Made by a program: the position numbers and the translations under genes. The notes under the pieces were generated by a model. That model had not been told where the DNA came from and did no database searches. It saw only the letters and a list, made by a program, of their open reading frames with translations. This document shows positions 38,527-49,662 of a DNA stretch of 64,000 nucleotides, piece after piece (position 1 is the first letter of the stretch; every line of letters begins with the position of its first letter). Origin of the DNA: Bacteroidales bacterium (GTDB taxonomy: Bacteria > Bacteroidota > Bacteroidia > Bacteroidales > UBA932); contig WOYW01000010.1 in NCBI GenBank assembly GCA_011620605.1, positions 1 through 64,000 of the forward strand, written 5' to 3'.

Positions 38527-41288
38527 ACCACAATGTTTATAATTTTGCCGGGCACTACTATAATTTTTTTGATGGATTTTCCTTCAGTGTATTTTAGCGT
38601 TCTTTCATCTCCCTGGATCAGCTTTTCAATTTCTTCTTTTTTTAACGTCAGATCCATGGATCTTTTAAAACGCAATTTACCATTAAACGAAACTGGGTAC
38701 TCATAGAAATTCTCTTTCGTGAATTCGGGATCGAAAACAGGAAAATTCGCATTGGCTACTGATGGTATACGGCCCAGTTGAGCCCAAAGTTCTTCGGCAA
38801 TGTGAGGAGCGTAAGGTGAGATCAATACGACCAGGGGTTCCAGAATGTCTTTTTTGTGACAATCCAGATCTGTCAGTTTGTTGACACTGATCATAAAGGC
38901 ACTAATAGTCGTGTTGAATGAAAAATGCTCTATATCTTCTTCCACTTTGTGGATGAGATTATGCAGGATCTTTAGTTCTTTAGCATCCGGTTTTTCATTG
39001 GAGACAATGTTACTGCCATTGTTGTCAAAAAATAATCGCCAGAACTTTTTCAGGAACCTGTGGACTCCGTCTATTCCGTTGGTATCCCATGGTTTGGATT
39101 GTTCCAGGGGACCCAGGAACATTTCATACATACGTAATGTGTCGGCGCCGTATTGAGCACATATTGTATCTGGATTCACTACATTGAACATGGATTTGCT
39201 CATTTTTTCTATGCCCCAGCCACATATGTAAGTCCCTTCTTCCAGAATGAATTCTGCGTTTTTATATTCAGGGTTCCATGCCCTGAAAGCTTCCGTATCC
39301 AGCCGGTCGTTCTGTACCAGGTTAACGTCCACATGGATCTCGGTAGTTTCGTAGTTGTCTTTTAGATTCAGTGATACGAAAGTATTGGTGTTTTTTATAC
39401 GGTAAACAAAATTGGAACGTCCCTGAATCATACCCTGGTTTACCAGTTTTTTAAAGGGTTCGTCTTTGCAAACAAATCCCAGGTCGTAAAGAAATTTGTT
39501 CCAAAACCGGGAATAGATCAAATGGCCGGTCGCATGTTCGGTTCCCCCGATATAAAGATCCACGTCCTGCCAGTAATGATTTGCCTGCTCAGAGACCAAA
39601 CATTCGGTATTCCATGGGTCCATGTATCTTAGATAGTATGCAGAACTGCCTGCAAAACCGGGCATGGTGCTTTTTTCCAGAGGGTATCCTTCGTAGGTCC
39701 AGTTTTTGGCATTGGCCAGAGGCGGTTCTCCGTTACTGGAAGGCTTGAAAGAATACAACCCGGGTAATTTCAGAGGTAACGATGTTTCCGGCAGGGGTCG
39801 AGGGATCTCGTTTTGATAATAGATAGGGAATGGTTCTCCCCAGTAACGTTGACGTGAGAAAATCGCATCGCGCAAACGATAATTAATTTTTCGATGACCC
39901 AATTTTCGCCTTTCAACTTCTTCTATGGCAGCCGGAATAGCCTCCTGAACAGACAAGCCGTTTAAGAAACCGGAGTTGCACATAACACCTTCTTTTGCAT
40001 CAAAACTCCCCATGCTGACATCACAGCCTTCAATAAGCGGAACAATGGGAAGATCGTAAGTTTTTGCGAATATATAGTCACGGCTGTCATGAGCAGGAAC
40101 GGCCATAATGGCTCCTGTCCCGTATCCGGCCAGGACGTATTCACTGATCCAAAACGGGATCTGATTGCCGGTGAAAGGATTCAGGGCGTATGAACCGGTA
40201 AAAACGCCTGTTACCCGGTGCGTCTGGGTCATACGTTCCCTTTCTGTTTTTGTCTTTACATAGTCCAGGTATTCCTGTACTTGTTTTTTTCGCTCAGGTA
40301 CTGTCAGTTTTTCAACCCAATCACTTTCCGGTGCAAGTACCATAAAAGTAACACCAAAAATTGTGTCGGCGCGTGTTGTAAAAACTGTCATTGAAAATGT
40401 ATCGCTTCCGTTGGATACGCTAAACTCCATCTCTGCCCCTTCCGATTTGCCGATCCAATTGCGCTGCATCTCTTTTAGTGAATCAGACCAGGCAAGATCT
40501 TCCAATCCTTCCAGGAGTCTTTCTGCATAAGCGGAAACGCGCAATTGCCATTGTTTCATTTTCTTTTGTACCACAGGATACCCGCCACGGACAGATACAC
40601 CTTCTTTGACCTCATCATTTGCCAGCACAGTCCCCAGTGCGGGACACCAATTTACCGATGTTTCTCCCAGATAGGCAATGCGGTAGCACATAAGTACATC
40701 TTCCTTTTCTTTTTCAGTAAAACTTTTCCATTCTTCTGCTGAAAATAAGTCCGGACAATGATGCGCTGCTTTGATCTTGCTGTTTCCATGGCGTTCGAAT
40801 TCCTTTATTAGGTTTTCAACGGGCTCTGCTTTCCCGGAATCTGTATTGTACCAATGATGGAACATTTTCAGAAAAGCCCATTGTGTCCACTTATAATATG
40901 AAGGATCACAGGTACATATTTCTCTTTCCCAGTCATAAGAAAAACCCAGTTTATCCAGTTGTTCCCTGTATCTTTTGATATTGTTGGCCGTTGTTTGTTC
41001 AGGAGGTTGTCCTGTCTGGATGGCATACTGTTCTGTCGGTAACCCAAACGCATCATATCCCATAGGATGTAACACATTGAATCCCTTTAATCTTTTAAAG
41101 CGGGAATAGATGTCGCTGGCAATGTATCCCAGCGGGTGCCCAACATGCAGACCTGCACCTGATGGATAAGGAAACATGTCAAGAACGTAAAATTTTGGTT
41201 TAGAAGGCTCAATGTCAACCTTAAAAGTTTTGTGGGAGGACCAGAATGATTGCCATTTTTTTTCTATCTCAAAAAAATTGTACTCCAT
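38523..41288 (-). CDS. leuS: Leucyl-tRNA synthetase
   Basis: [61 protein letters not shown]. Start set to [13 protein letters not shown]. Confidence 0.98.
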   Translation of the reverse strand: MEYNFFEIEKKWQSFWSSHKTFKVDIEPSKPKFYVLDMFPYPSGAGLHVGHPLGYIASDIYSRFKRLKGFNVLHPMGYDAFGLPTEQYAIQTGQPPEQTTANNIKRYREQLDKLGFSYDWEREICTCDPSYYKWTQWAFLKMFHHWYNTDSGKAEPVENLIKEFERHGNSKIKAAHHCPDLFSAEEWKSFTEKEKEDVLMCYRIAYLGETSVNWCPALGTVLANDEVKEGVSVRGGYPVVQKKMKQWQLRVSAYAERLLEGLEDLAWSDSLKEMQRNWIGKSEGAEMEFSVSNGSDTFSMTVFTTRADTIFGVTFMVLAPESDWVEKLTVPERKKQVQEYLDYVKTKTERERMTQTHRVTGVFTGSYALNPFTGNQIPFWISEYVLAGYGTGAIMAVPAHDSRDYIFAKTYDLPIVPLIEGCDVSMGSFDAKEGVMCNSGFLNGLSVQEAIPAAIEEVERRKLGHRKINYRLRDAIFSRQRYWGEPFPIYYQNEIPRPLPETSLPLKLPGLYSFKPSSNGEPPLANAKNWTYEGYPLEKSTMPGFAGSSAYYLRYMDPWNTECLVSEQANHYWQDVDLYIGGTEHATGHLIYSRFWNKFLYDLGFVCKDEPFKKLVNQGMIQGRSNFVYRIKNTNTFVSLNLKDNYETTEIHVDVNLVQNDRLDTEAFRAWNPEYKNAEFILEEGTYICGWGIEKMSKSMFNVVNPDTICAQYGADTLRMYEMFLGPLEQSKPWDTNGIDGVHRFLKKFWRLFFDNNGSNIVSNEKPDAKELKILHNLIHKVEEDIEHFSFNTTISAFMISVNKLTDLDCHKKDILEPLVVLISPYAPHIAEELWAQLGRIPSVANANFPVFDPEFTKENFYEYPVSFNGKLRFKRSMDLTLKKEEIEKLIQGDERTLKYTEGKSIKKIIVVPGKIINIVV

Positions 41289-41312
41289 TTTTTGTATGGT
41301 TTTGTGAAGCCA

Positions 41313-41320
41313 CAAAGGTA
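41313..41320 (-). promoter_or_regulatory. -7 element (TACCTTTG) of leuS
   Basis: Minus-strand TAnnTTTG 24 nt before the ATG. Confidence 0.55.
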
Positions 41321-41559
41321 ATAAAACCTTTATCAACACAGAAGGCGTATAATAGTGAAAAACGCTTGTCGGTGTTGAATTTCATGAAAAAAAGTAAAAA
41401 AATATATTAGATAAATTACAATAATTCAGGTGTTTAATAAATCAGACAATTTTGTGGACAATTATTAACAAACTGTCAAAGGAAAAAGCTTTGATTTTAA
41501 AAAAAATCATCAGTAATTTCGGCTACACATAAACATATATATAACAATTAATTATCCTA

Positions 41560-42684
41560 ATGGCAAATTTTGTTTTAAATTTAGCAGCAGGTGTAATCTA
41601 TTCTACTGCTGCCGTGTTGTTGTTTATCAAGGCCAGAATGAAAGCAGCTCTTTATTCTTTTCCAACTAATCCGGTCAAGGTACTTATTGGTGCGTTCGCT
41701 GCATTGGGAACAATTTATTTACTCAGAATAATCCTTGCTTACGTAGGTTTTGAAATTCTGAGCGAGACTTTACGGGAAGATTACTTCCTGCGTATTTCCC
41801 TTACCTGTTTACCTGTCTGTTGTATTGCGTTTACTTCCATTTCTTCCAAGATCCGAAGGATGTTACTTGTAAGGACCCAGTTACTGGGTTTTTCTGTTCT
41901 GTTTGTATTATTTACCCTAATTTCTTTATGGCATTCCGATCAGAGAACCATGCACATATTGTTTTCAGGAATATTGCACACATTATGCATTTCTTTCCTT
42001 TCCATGGGATTTATGATCTTTTTCGCATTGAAAAAAATACTTACGGTCCCCAAAAAGATACGGCCCAGGGAGATCAATTCCTATAAATATTTAATAGGGA
42101 GCTTAGCTGTATTTTCCCTGGTGTCTTACCTGTGTGTAATGTTTGACTATTTTTTACCGGCCCGGTTGTTTTTCATCAGTAGCATTCCGCTTCATATTCT
42201 GTTTCTGGATACCATCATTATGAAAGATACGGAGCTTCTTTACGGGGGTAAATGGGTTGAAGATACCCAGATTGTTGACAGCAAAGTATGGATGGAACTG
42301 GAAGAAGCAAATAACAAAGTGAACAGTCTTTACAAAGAAATATATGAGCGGATAAAAAAATATCTGGAAGTGGAAAAAAGCTACAGATATTCTTCAATTA
42401 CCCGCGAAGAACTGGCAGCAGCTATAGGTACCAACGTCACCTATATAACCAGAGCCTTAAATGAGTATGCCGGTATGAATTTTAAACAATTTATCAATTC
42501 TTACCGTGTTAAACATGCCCAGGAGTATTATAAATCACATCCGGACGCACGCCTTATCGAATTATGCAACGAATGCGGATTCCAGTCTCTTACGGCACTA
42601 AACCTTGCCTTTCGTACCAACTTGGGAATGACGCCGGGGGAATGGTGCAGAATGCAACCCGGACACAAACAGATAAGAGGATAA
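41560..42684 (+). CDS. Membrane-anchored AraC-type transcriptional regulator
   Basis: Several N-terminal TM segments; C-terminal ITREELAAAIGTNVTYITRALNEYAGMNFKQFINSYRVKHAQEYY...LIELCNECGFQSLTALNLAFRTNLGMTPGEW. Confidence 0.85.
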   Translation: MANFVLNLAAGVIYSTAAVLLFIKARMKAALYSFPTNPVKVLIGAFAALGTIYLLRIILAYVGFEILSETLREDYFLRISLTCLPVCCIAFTSISSKIRRMLLVRTQLLGFSVLFVLFTLISLWHSDQRTMHILFSGILHTLCISFLSMGFMIFFALKKILTVPKKIRPREINSYKYLIGSLAVFSLVSYLCVMFDYFLPARLFFISSIPLHILFLDTIIMKDTELLYGGKWVEDTQIVDSKVWMELEEANNKVNSLYKEIYERIKKYLEVEKSYRYSSITREELAAAIGTNVTYITRALNEYAGMNFKQFINSYRVKHAQEYYKSHPDARLIELCNECGFQSLTALNLAFRTNLGMTPGEWCRMQPGHKQIRG

Positions 42685-42690
42685 TAAGGC

Positions 42691-43164
42691 ATGAGATTAG
42701 TCAGGAAAACAATTAACAATATGACCCTGTTTCTGAAAGGCTGGACACTAACAGATCCCAAAATATTCGTTAAAAAGGATGCCGCTTATCCGGAAAGTGC
42801 TGACGATATTGTGGTGTCTTTGAATAAAAAGATGGTGAAAGAAGCTTATTATAAAGATTCCAATTTGACCATTGATTCCCTTTGCCGTAAAACGAATACA
42901 AATCGCTCCTATCTGTCACGCTCCATTCACCGTTTATACGGCACGAATTTTTGTGATTGGGTAAATGTGTTCCGTGTTAACGAAGCGAAAAAACTGATTG
43001 AAAAGACGACAGAAGATTATTTGGATCTTGAAGATCTGGCTGTCCAGTGCGGATTTAATTCAGTGCGTTCTTTTTCTCGGGTTTTTAAAGCAAGGGAATC
43101 CTGCACACCCAAACAATACTTCAGGAAGAAAGTGAGAAAAAGGTATCAGACGAAGAATTTATAA
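42691..43164 (+). CDS. Short AraC-type HTH protein (157 aa)
   Basis: LTIDSLCRKTNTNRSYLSRSIHRLYGTNFCDWVNVFRVNEAKKLIEKTTEDYLDLEDLAVQCGFNSVRSFSRVFKARESCTPKQYFRK. Confidence 0.85.
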   Translation: MRLVRKTINNMTLFLKGWTLTDPKIFVKKDAAYPESADDIVVSLNKKMVKEAYYKDSNLTIDSLCRKTNTNRSYLSRSIHRLYGTNFCDWVNVFRVNEAKKLIEKTTEDYLDLEDLAVQCGFNSVRSFSRVFKARESCTPKQYFRKKVRKRYQTKNL

Positions 43165-44498
43165 ATGGTTTGTAAGGCAGAGGGGAGGGACAAAACGACA
43201 ACCCTGTCGTAAGGTTTGATCTCTGTATCTCCACGGACTATCAGGCTGCTGTTTCCCCTGGTAATGCCTCCAATTATGGCATCTCTGGGAAATTCCAGGT
43301 CTTTGACCTTTTTCTGGGTTACGGGACTTCTGGGTTTGGCGATAAATTCCATTACTTCGGCATCCGATCCGTTGAGACATTTCATGGAAGGTACATCTCC
43401 GGTCATGGTGAACCGGAAGATACGGCTTGCTGTGATCAGCTTTTTATTAATGGTAGCGTCGACTCCCACGCTTTCAGCCAGTTTTATATAATCCAGGTTT
43501 TCAACCTGGGCAATGGTCTTTTTCACGCCCGCTCTCTTTGCAGCCATGCAGGAAAGAATGTTTGCCTCGGCACTGGAGGTAACGGCAACGAAGGCATCCA
43601 TCTTGGGCAGGTCCTCTTCCAGGAGAAGATCTGTATTACGTGCATCCCCGTTAATGATCAGCGAACGGGGAAGTGATACGGTCAGCTCCTGGCAGCGGTT
43701 GCTGTCCAGTTCCACCACGCGGACTTTTTCAATTCTTGTTTCCATGCTGTGGGCAACCATCTCACCTACCCGTCCGCCTCCCATGATCATCAGATTGTGA
43801 ACCATAACATTTTCTTTTCCGCTGAGTGCCATGGCAGCGTGAGCTGCCTCTCTTTTGGTGATAACAAATACTAGATCCGCGATCTGAAAAACAGTGTCTT
43901 TGCGTGGAATTATGGTATTGCCTTCCCTTGCGATGGCTACTGCCCGGAAAGGAATGTCTCCCCCGTGTTCCTCTGCCACCTGTTTCATGCTTTTGTTAAC
44001 GATGGAAGAACTCTCGGTAAGTTTAAGGACAATGAGCTGCAGCCGGCCTCCGGAAAAATCCAGAAATTCGGAAGTCCCGGACTGTTTCAAAAGATCCAGG
44101 ATTTCCTGGGCGGCGATTTTTTCAGGATAAAACAGCAGGTCAATTCCCAGGTCGGTAAAAATGACCCTGTTCTCGTTCTTTAGATATTCATTATTATTGA
44201 TACGTGCTGTTACACGTTTGGCTCCCAATTGTTTGGCAAGCAGAGCAGATACAATATTGACGTCCTGTTCATCGGCAGGGCTGACAGAAATAAAAAGGTC
44301 ACAGTGGCTGACACCCGCTTTTTCCAGTGTCGAGATAGAAGTTACTATACCCGATATAGGAACAACATCAGACGTTTCCGCTATCTGATTCAACCGCGCT
44401 TCATTTTTGTCAATGATTGTGATCTGATGATTTTCATCAGATAGCATTTTGGCCAAATGAAAACCTACTTCTCCTGCTCCTGCAATTATAATATTCAT
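43146..44498 (-). CDS. trkA: Trk potassium uptake NAD-binding subunit
   Basis: MNIIIAGAGEVGFHLAKMLSDENHQITIIDKNEARL, ARINNNEYL, second Rossmann MIMGGGRVGEMVAHSME. Confidence 0.95.
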   Translation of the reverse strand: MNIIIAGAGEVGFHLAKMLSDENHQITIIDKNEARLNQIAETSDVVPISGIVTSISTLEKAGVSHCDLFISVSPADEQDVNIVSALLAKQLGAKRVTARINNNEYLKNENRVIFTDLGIDLLFYPEKIAAQEILDLLKQSGTSEFLDFSGGRLQLIVLKLTESSSIVNKSMKQVAEEHGGDIPFRAVAIAREGNTIIPRKDTVFQIADLVFVITKREAAHAAMALSGKENVMVHNLMIMGGGRVGEMVAHSMETRIEKVRVVELDSNRCQELTVSLPRSLIINGDARNTDLLLEEDLPKMDAFVAVTSSAEANILSCMAAKRAGVKKTIAQVENLDYIKLAESVGVDATINKKLITASRIFRFTMTGDVPSMKCLNGSDAEVMEFIAKPRSPVTQKKVKDLEFPRDAIIGGITRGNSSLIVRGDTEIKPYDRVVVLSLPSALQTIYKFFV

Positions 44499-44507
44499 TT
44501 CAAGAAA

Positions 44508-44729
44508 TTAATATTCGTCTTCGTTGAAGAAAAAATCTTCCTTGCTAGGGTAATCCGGCCAGATGTCCTCGATACTGTCGTATACTTCGCCATCATCTTC
44601 CAGATCAGCCAGGTTTTCTATTACTTCCAACGGAGCGCCCGAGCGTGCGGCATAATCAATGAGTTCCTCCTTGGTAGCAGGCCAGGGAGCGTCTTCCAGT
44701 TTTGATGCCAATTCAAGTGTCCAGTACAT
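44508..44729 (-). CDS. DUF2795 family small protein
   Basis: MYWTLELASKLEDAPWPATKEELIDYAARSGAPLEVIENLADLEDDGEVYDSIEDIWPDYPSKEDFFFNEDEY. Confidence 0.88.
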   Translation of the reverse strand: MYWTLELASKLEDAPWPATKEELIDYAARSGAPLEVIENLADLEDDGEVYDSIEDIWPDYPSKEDFFFNEDEY

Positions 44730-44755
44730 TGATGCAAGGTTTAAAAAAAAGTGCC

Positions 44756-44763
44756 CAAAGTTA
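44756..44763 (-). promoter_or_regulatory. -7 element (TAACTTTG) of the DUF2795-trkA unit
   Basis: Minus-strand TAnnTTTG match 26 nt before the DUF2795 ATG. Confidence 0.5.
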
Positions 44764-45315
44764 TATAAAAAAGTCTTCTTTACAACCTGTCCTGACAGTA
44801 ATAAATCGCGCAAGGACAAAAAGATAGTCCGAAAGACGGTTTATGTACTTCAGCATAGGGGCGGTGACAATATCCGTGCCAAGAGATACCATCAGGCGTT
44901 CTGTTTCACGGCATACCGTGCGGGATATGTGGACCTGAGATGCCAGGGGAGGAGTGTTAGGAAGGATAAATGACTGAAGAGCAGGAATTTGTGATTGCAC
45001 TTTGTCAATAGCGCGTTCCAGGAACAGTATGGATTCATCATAATTATAAGGGGACAGATCTTTTCGTTTTGCCCCGGCCAGGCAACCGGCCAGGTGCATC
45101 AGATCTACCTGAATTTTCCGCAGAGATGATTCAATATATTTGTGTGAGGATGATTCTTTTAAAAGTTCGGTCTGGCTTCTTAGGAGTCCTATCCAGCTTA
45201 TCAATTCGTCGGTTTTTCCGTAAGCCGCCACTCGCGGGTCCGTTTTGGGAACCCGGCTTCCGTCGGCTAAGAATGTCATTCCCTGATCGCCGGTTCCTGT
45301 ATAGATTTTGTTCAT
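44761..45315 (-). CDS. Cob(I)alamin adenosyltransferase (PduO type)
   Basis: [71 protein letters not shown]. Confidence 0.93.
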   Translation of the reverse strand: MNKIYTGTGDQGMTFLADGSRVPKTDPRVAAYGKTDELISWIGLLRSQTELLKESSSHKYIESSLRKIQVDLMHLAGCLAGAKRKDLSPYNYDESILFLERAIDKVQSQIPALQSFILPNTPPLASQVHISRTVCRETERLMVSLGTDIVTAPMLKYINRLSDYLFVLARFITVRTGCKEDFFI

Positions 45316-46025
45316 GAATCAGTCAACTCGGGATTTGTGTTCAGTTCATCACTTTCAACAAGACCGTCCCGAAGTCGGACAACCCGCCGTGCGTAGCGTG
45401 CAATATCTTCCTCGTGCGTAACGACAATTATGGTGTTTCCTCTTTTATATACCTGTTCAAAAAGGGACATGATATCCAGTGAAGTTTTGGAGTCCAGGTT
45501 TCCTGTAGGTTCGTCAGCCAGAATGATTGAAGGGTTATTGACCATGGCACGTGCAACGGCCACTCTTTGTTTCTGTCCACCGGATAATTCATTTGGTTTG
45601 TGATCCATCCTGTCTCCAAGGTCAACATTGATCAAAGCCTTTTTGGCTTCGTCTTCCCTTTCATGTTTTGGCATTCCCGCATATATTAATGGCAGAGCCA
45701 CATTGTTCAGGGCATCATATCTTGGAAGCAGGTTAAAAGATTGAAAAACAAAACCAATTTCCTTATTTCTCACTTCAGCCAGCTGATCGTCCTTCATTTG
45801 GCTGACATCGGTGTTGTTCAGAATATAGGAGCCTTCAGTAGGTGTGTCCAGGCAGCCCAAAAGGTTCATGAGCGTTGACTTCCCAGAGCCCGAAGGTCCC
45901 ATAATGGCTACATATTCATTCTTATTTATCACAAGGTCTACGCCGTTTAACGCACGAACTTCCTGATTCCCCACTTTATAGATCTTTTTGATCCCTTTGA
46001 TATTGATAAGTGTTTCTTTTTCCAT
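45312..46025 (-). CDS. ABC transporter ATP-binding protein (MacB/LolD type)
   Basis: [55 protein letters not shown]. Confidence 0.95.
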   Translation of the reverse strand: MEKETLINIKGIKKIYKVGNQEVRALNGVDLVINKNEYVAIMGPSGSGKSTLMNLLGCLDTPTEGSYILNNTDVSQMKDDQLAEVRNKEIGFVFQSFNLLPRYDALNNVALPLIYAGMPKHEREDEAKKALINVDLGDRMDHKPNELSGGQKQRVAVARAMVNNPSIILADEPTGNLDSKTSLDIMSLFEQVYKRGNTIIVVTHEEDIARYARRVVRLRDGLVESDELNTNPELTDS

Positions 46026-46132
46026 AGCTGCGAATGTACAAAAAATTATGATTGACCGATTGTGTTGTTTTTCCTTTTGACTGGCAAGAGTCGGTAAAGT
46101 TTAAGAGACCCCTGCAGATCGCATTTTTTTTG

Positions 46133-46140
46133 TAATTTTG
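46133..46140 (+). promoter_or_regulatory. -7 element (TAATTTTG) of folE
   Basis: 23 nt before the ATG. Confidence 0.5.
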
Positions 46141-46163
46141 CCAATCAACATTTCTCAGATACC

Positions 46164-46751
46164 ATGTCATACAGCAACAACGATCTTTACACACCGGAAA
46201 CGACACAAGAACTTGCCGAACATTATAAAGAAATTTTAAAATTGCTTGGGGAGGACCCGGAAAGGGAAGGTCTTGAAAAAACCCCGTTACGGGTGGCCAA
46301 AGCCATGCAGTTCCTGACAAAGGGTTACCTGGAAGACCCCGCTGCTATTCTGAATTCTGCAAGATTTCGCGAAGAATACCAACAAATGGTACTTGTCAGG
46401 GATATTGAGATGTATTCTATGTGCGAACATCATATGCTTCCCTTTTACGGGAAAGCCCATGTGGCTTACATCCCCAACGGGTTTATTGCCGGTATAAGTA
46501 AATTAACACGTGTAGTTGATACATTTGCCAGGAGGTTCCAGGTCCAGGAACGTCTGACTGTGCAGATAAGGGATTGTATCCAACAAACGCTTAACCCAAT
46601 GGGAGTGGCCGTAGTTATTGAAGCAGAACATATGTGTATGCAGATAAGGGGCGTTCAGAAACAACATTCAAGAATGGTTACTTCTGCTTTTACGGGTACG
46701 TTTCTGAAAGACGTTCGTACGCGCGAAGAATTCATGCATTTACTTCACTGA
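46164..46751 (+). CDS. folE: GTP cyclohydrolase I
   Basis: [50 protein letters not shown]. Confidence 0.97.
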   Translation: MSYSNNDLYTPETTQELAEHYKEILKLLGEDPEREGLEKTPLRVAKAMQFLTKGYLEDPAAILNSARFREEYQQMVLVRDIEMYSMCEHHMLPFYGKAHVAYIPNGFIAGISKLTRVVDTFARRFQVQERLTVQIRDCIQQTLNPMGVAVVIEAEHMCMQIRGVQKQHSRMVTSAFTGTFLKDVRTREEFMHLLH

Positions 46752-48135
46752 TACCCAGTTCCCGGGCTCTTTCCAGCATAAGCTGCCTGGCTTCTTCCAG
46801 GTTGTTGCCGATCTTGCCGTCCAGAATGGCCTCTTTAATATAATCTTTTATAAGGCCAACTTCACGGCACGGAGGTAACCCGAATGTCTTCATGATCATC
46901 TCACCCGATATGGGGGGCTGAAAATTCCTTATAGCGTCTTTTTCTTCCACCCGTGCCATCTTTTTACTAACCTGTTCAAAATTTTCAAGGTGCCTTCTGA
47001 CAGTCCGGGGGTTCTTGGAGGTAATATCTGCCCGGCAAAGCAGCATCAGATCATCAAGGTCTTCTCCCGCTTCAAATAAAAGCCGTCGAACGCCCGAGTC
47101 ACTTACTTCATTTACCAGGGCGACAGGACGTAAATGCAGCTGGACGAGCTTTTGTACGTAACGCATTTCTTCTCCCAGGGGCAAACGGAGTTTCCTGAAT
47201 ATGCCCGGGATCATTTTACTGCCTATAAAATCATGACCGTGAAAGGTCCACCCCAATTCTTTGTCAAAATGTTTGGTAGACGGTTTTCCCACATCATGGA
47301 GCAAGGCCGCCCATCGTAACCAGATATTGTCACTTTCCGAGGCAACATTGTCCAGAACTTCCATAGTGTGACTGAAGTTTTCCTTATGACCTCTGCCTTC
47401 CATGGTTTCCACTCCTTTTAATGATGCGATCTGAGGCAAGAGCAGGGACAGAAGTCCGCTCTTTTCCAAAAGTATAAATCCTTTGGATGGTTTGGGTGCT
47501 GCCATGATCTTTTGCAATTCCACGGTAATTCTTTCCTGGGATACAATGTGGATCCGGGATGCATTTCTGACGATGGAAGCAAAAGAATCACTTTCTATTG
47601 AAAAATCCAGTTGTGCGGCAAAACGGATGGCTCTGAGCATTCTTAAAGGATCATCGCTGAATGTTGTATCGGGATCCAGCGGAGTTCTGATGATCTTTCG
47701 CTTAAGGTCATCCATCCCGTTAAACGGATCGGTCAGGGTTCCGTAATCTTCCCGGGCAAGACTCAGTGCCATGGCATTGATCGTAAAATCACGTCTTTTC
47801 TGATCGTCTTCCAGGGTGCCGTTTTCCACAATGGGTTTACGGGAGTCGGAACGGTATGATTCTTTTCTTGCCCCTACAAATTCAATTTCCATGCCTTTGT
47901 AGCACATCATGGCCGTTCCGAACTTTTTAAACAGGGTGACACGCGCTTTTAAAATGGATCCTACGGCTGAAGCAACCTCCATACCGTTCCCTTCTACTAC
48001 TATATCAATGTCTGTACATGATCGTTTAAGGAAAAAATCACGTACATAACCCCCTATTACATAGGATTTTACATTTATTAAGGCTGCCTGTTCAGCCACT
48101 ATACGGAATATCTTTGATTGTAAAGGCGCTTTCAT
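46732..48135 (-). CDS. cca: CCA tRNA nucleotidyltransferase / poly(A) polymerase family with HD domain
   Basis: [68 protein letters not shown]. Start set to MKAPLQSK. Confidence 0.93.
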   Translation of the reverse strand: MKAPLQSKIFRIVAEQAALINVKSYVIGGYVRDFFLKRSCTDIDIVVEGNGMEVASAVGSILKARVTLFKKFGTAMMCYKGMEIEFVGARKESYRSDSRKPIVENGTLEDDQKRRDFTINAMALSLAREDYGTLTDPFNGMDDLKRKIIRTPLDPDTTFSDDPLRMLRAIRFAAQLDFSIESDSFASIVRNASRIHIVSQERITVELQKIMAAPKPSKGFILLEKSGLLSLLLPQIASLKGVETMEGRGHKENFSHTMEVLDNVASESDNIWLRWAALLHDVGKPSTKHFDKELGWTFHGHDFIGSKMIPGIFRKLRLPLGEEMRYVQKLVQLHLRPVALVNEVSDSGVRRLLFEAGEDLDDLMLLCRADITSKNPRTVRRHLENFEQVSKKMARVEEKDAIRNFQPPISGEMIMKTFGLPPCREVGLIKDYIKEAILDGKIGNNLEEARQLMLERARELGISEVNA

Positions 48136-48145
48136 TGGAAAAAAA

Positions 48146-48553
48146 TTACAGGAGCTCTTCAAAAGAAGGGATCTCCCCGAGTTGTTTGTAGGTCCCTTCT
48201 TTCGGGTCAAATCTCCAAAAGTATGTCCGGCTCCCGTTACTGACAAGCAAACAGGGAGCAAGGATCTGCACGTTGTATCTTCGAAGCTGCTCTACCGTTT
48301 TTTCATCAACAGGGATGCCTGGGGCTTTAAACTCGGCAATCAACAATGGTTTTCCGTTCCTGTCATGCACCACAAGATCAGCACGGCAGTTCGCCTCCAG
48401 GTAATGCACAGGGTATTCGCAGGTCATTAAATGCAAAGGATACCCTCCCACTATATGCAAATAACGTATCATTTCTTGGCGTACTTCTTCTTCAGGTGTT
48501 TTTTCCACCCATTTTTTTCTTACGCTGCAATATATGACCGAGGGACCGTTCAT
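48146..48553 (-). CDS. Type I restriction HsdR N-terminal-like domain protein (solo)
   Basis: TPEEEVRQEMIRYLHIVGGYP, CRADLVVHDRNGKPLLIAEFKAPGIPVDEKTVEQLRRYN: PD-(D/E)xK-like core (D..E-F-K). Confidence 0.85.
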   Translation of the reverse strand: MNGPSVIYCSVRKKWVEKTPEEEVRQEMIRYLHIVGGYPLHLMTCEYPVHYLEANCRADLVVHDRNGKPLLIAEFKAPGIPVDEKTVEQLRRYNVQILAPCLLVSNGSRTYFWRFDPKEGTYKQLGEIPSFEELL

Positions 48554-48557
48554 GGTA

Positions 48558-48565
48558 CAAAGATA
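48558..48565 (-). promoter_or_regulatory. -7 element (TATCTTTG), 4 nt from the ATG of the HsdR_N-like gene
   Basis: Minus-strand TATCTTTG-TACC-ATG. Confidence 0.6.
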
Positions 48566-48594
48566 TAAAAAGTACGGCCTTCATTAAATTTATG

Positions 48595-48602
48595 TAATTT
48601 TG
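48595..48602 (+). promoter_or_regulatory. -7 element (TAATTTTG), 4 nt from the holA ATG
   Basis: TAATTTTG-TCGT-ATG. Confidence 0.6.
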
Positions 48603-48606
48603 TCGT

Positions 48607-49650
48607 ATGGCAAAAACCACTGCAAAAGATTCGTTGTCTGTCTACAGGGAGATCATGAAAGAACTGAAAGCCGGGGAATTCAAACCGTGTTACCTGCTAA
48701 TGGGAGAAGAACCCTATTATGTAGACCAAATAGCTTCTTACATTGCCGAAAATGCCCTGAAGGAAGAAGAAAAAGCTTTTAACCAGATGGTCCTTTACGC
48801 TCAGGATGTTACCCCCGCAATGATTGTGGACAACGCCCGCAGGTATCCCGTAATGGCTCCCAGGCAGGTGATCATTGTAAAGGAAGCGCAACAACTCAAA
48901 GGCCTGGACCTGTTGGCCTCTTATTTCAGAAATATAAATCCTTCCTGTGTCCTTGTACTTTGTTTTATGGGCAAATCGGCTGACAAAAGGACCGAGTTCT
49001 GGAAATCGGCCGCCAAACATTGCCGGATCCTGGAATCGGTACCCCTGAGGGATTACGAAATACCGGATTGGATTACCTCCTATCTTAAGGAGAAAGGCAC
49101 GAGCATTGAACCCCAGGCTGCTCGTCTGCTGGCAGATTTCCTTGGGACCGACCTTCACCGGATTGTCATGGAACTGGACAAGCTTTTTATACTCCTTCCT
49201 CAGGGGACATGGGCCGTTACCACCGACATGGTGGAAAAATCGGTTGGTATCAACAGGGAATTCTCTCCCTTCGCTTTGTTCAAACACATTACAGACGGAG
49301 ATTTTGCAAAAGTTCAGCCCATAGCAGAATACTTTGCGGATAATGAAAAGAAGTTTCCGTTGGTAATGATCATAAGTCTTTTTTATACACAACTTTCACG
49401 GATATTAAAACTGCATTCGCTTCGGATGGAAAACCCCGGATCATCACCGGATAAACTGAGAGAGCTTATGGGATTGAACTATTATTTTTTCCGTGAAACC
49501 ATGCAGGCTTCCCGGTATTTTACCTTTCAACGGACTATCAGGGCCGTGGATCTGTTATGTACTTATGATAGTCTGTACAAATCTTCAGACAGGGGAGAAG
49601 CCGGTGACGGCGAACTCCTTATGGAGATGATCTGTAAAATGATGGCCTGA
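48607..49650 (+). CDS. holA: DNA polymerase III subunit delta
   Basis: FKPCYLLMGEEPYYVDQIASYI, RRYPVMAPRQVIIVKEAQ, FLGTDLHRIVMELDKL. Confidence 0.95.
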   Translation: MAKTTAKDSLSVYREIMKELKAGEFKPCYLLMGEEPYYVDQIASYIAENALKEEEKAFNQMVLYAQDVTPAMIVDNARRYPVMAPRQVIIVKEAQQLKGLDLLASYFRNINPSCVLVLCFMGKSADKRTEFWKSAAKHCRILESVPLRDYEIPDWITSYLKEKGTSIEPQAARLLADFLGTDLHRIVMELDKLFILLPQGTWAVTTDMVEKSVGINREFSPFALFKHITDGDFAKVQPIAEYFADNEKKFPLVMIISLFYTQLSRILKLHSLRMENPGSSPDKLRELMGLNYYFFRETMQASRYFTFQRTIRAVDLLCTYDSLYKSSDRGEAGDGELLMEMICKMMA

Positions 49651-49662
49651 AGACCGGCGTGA

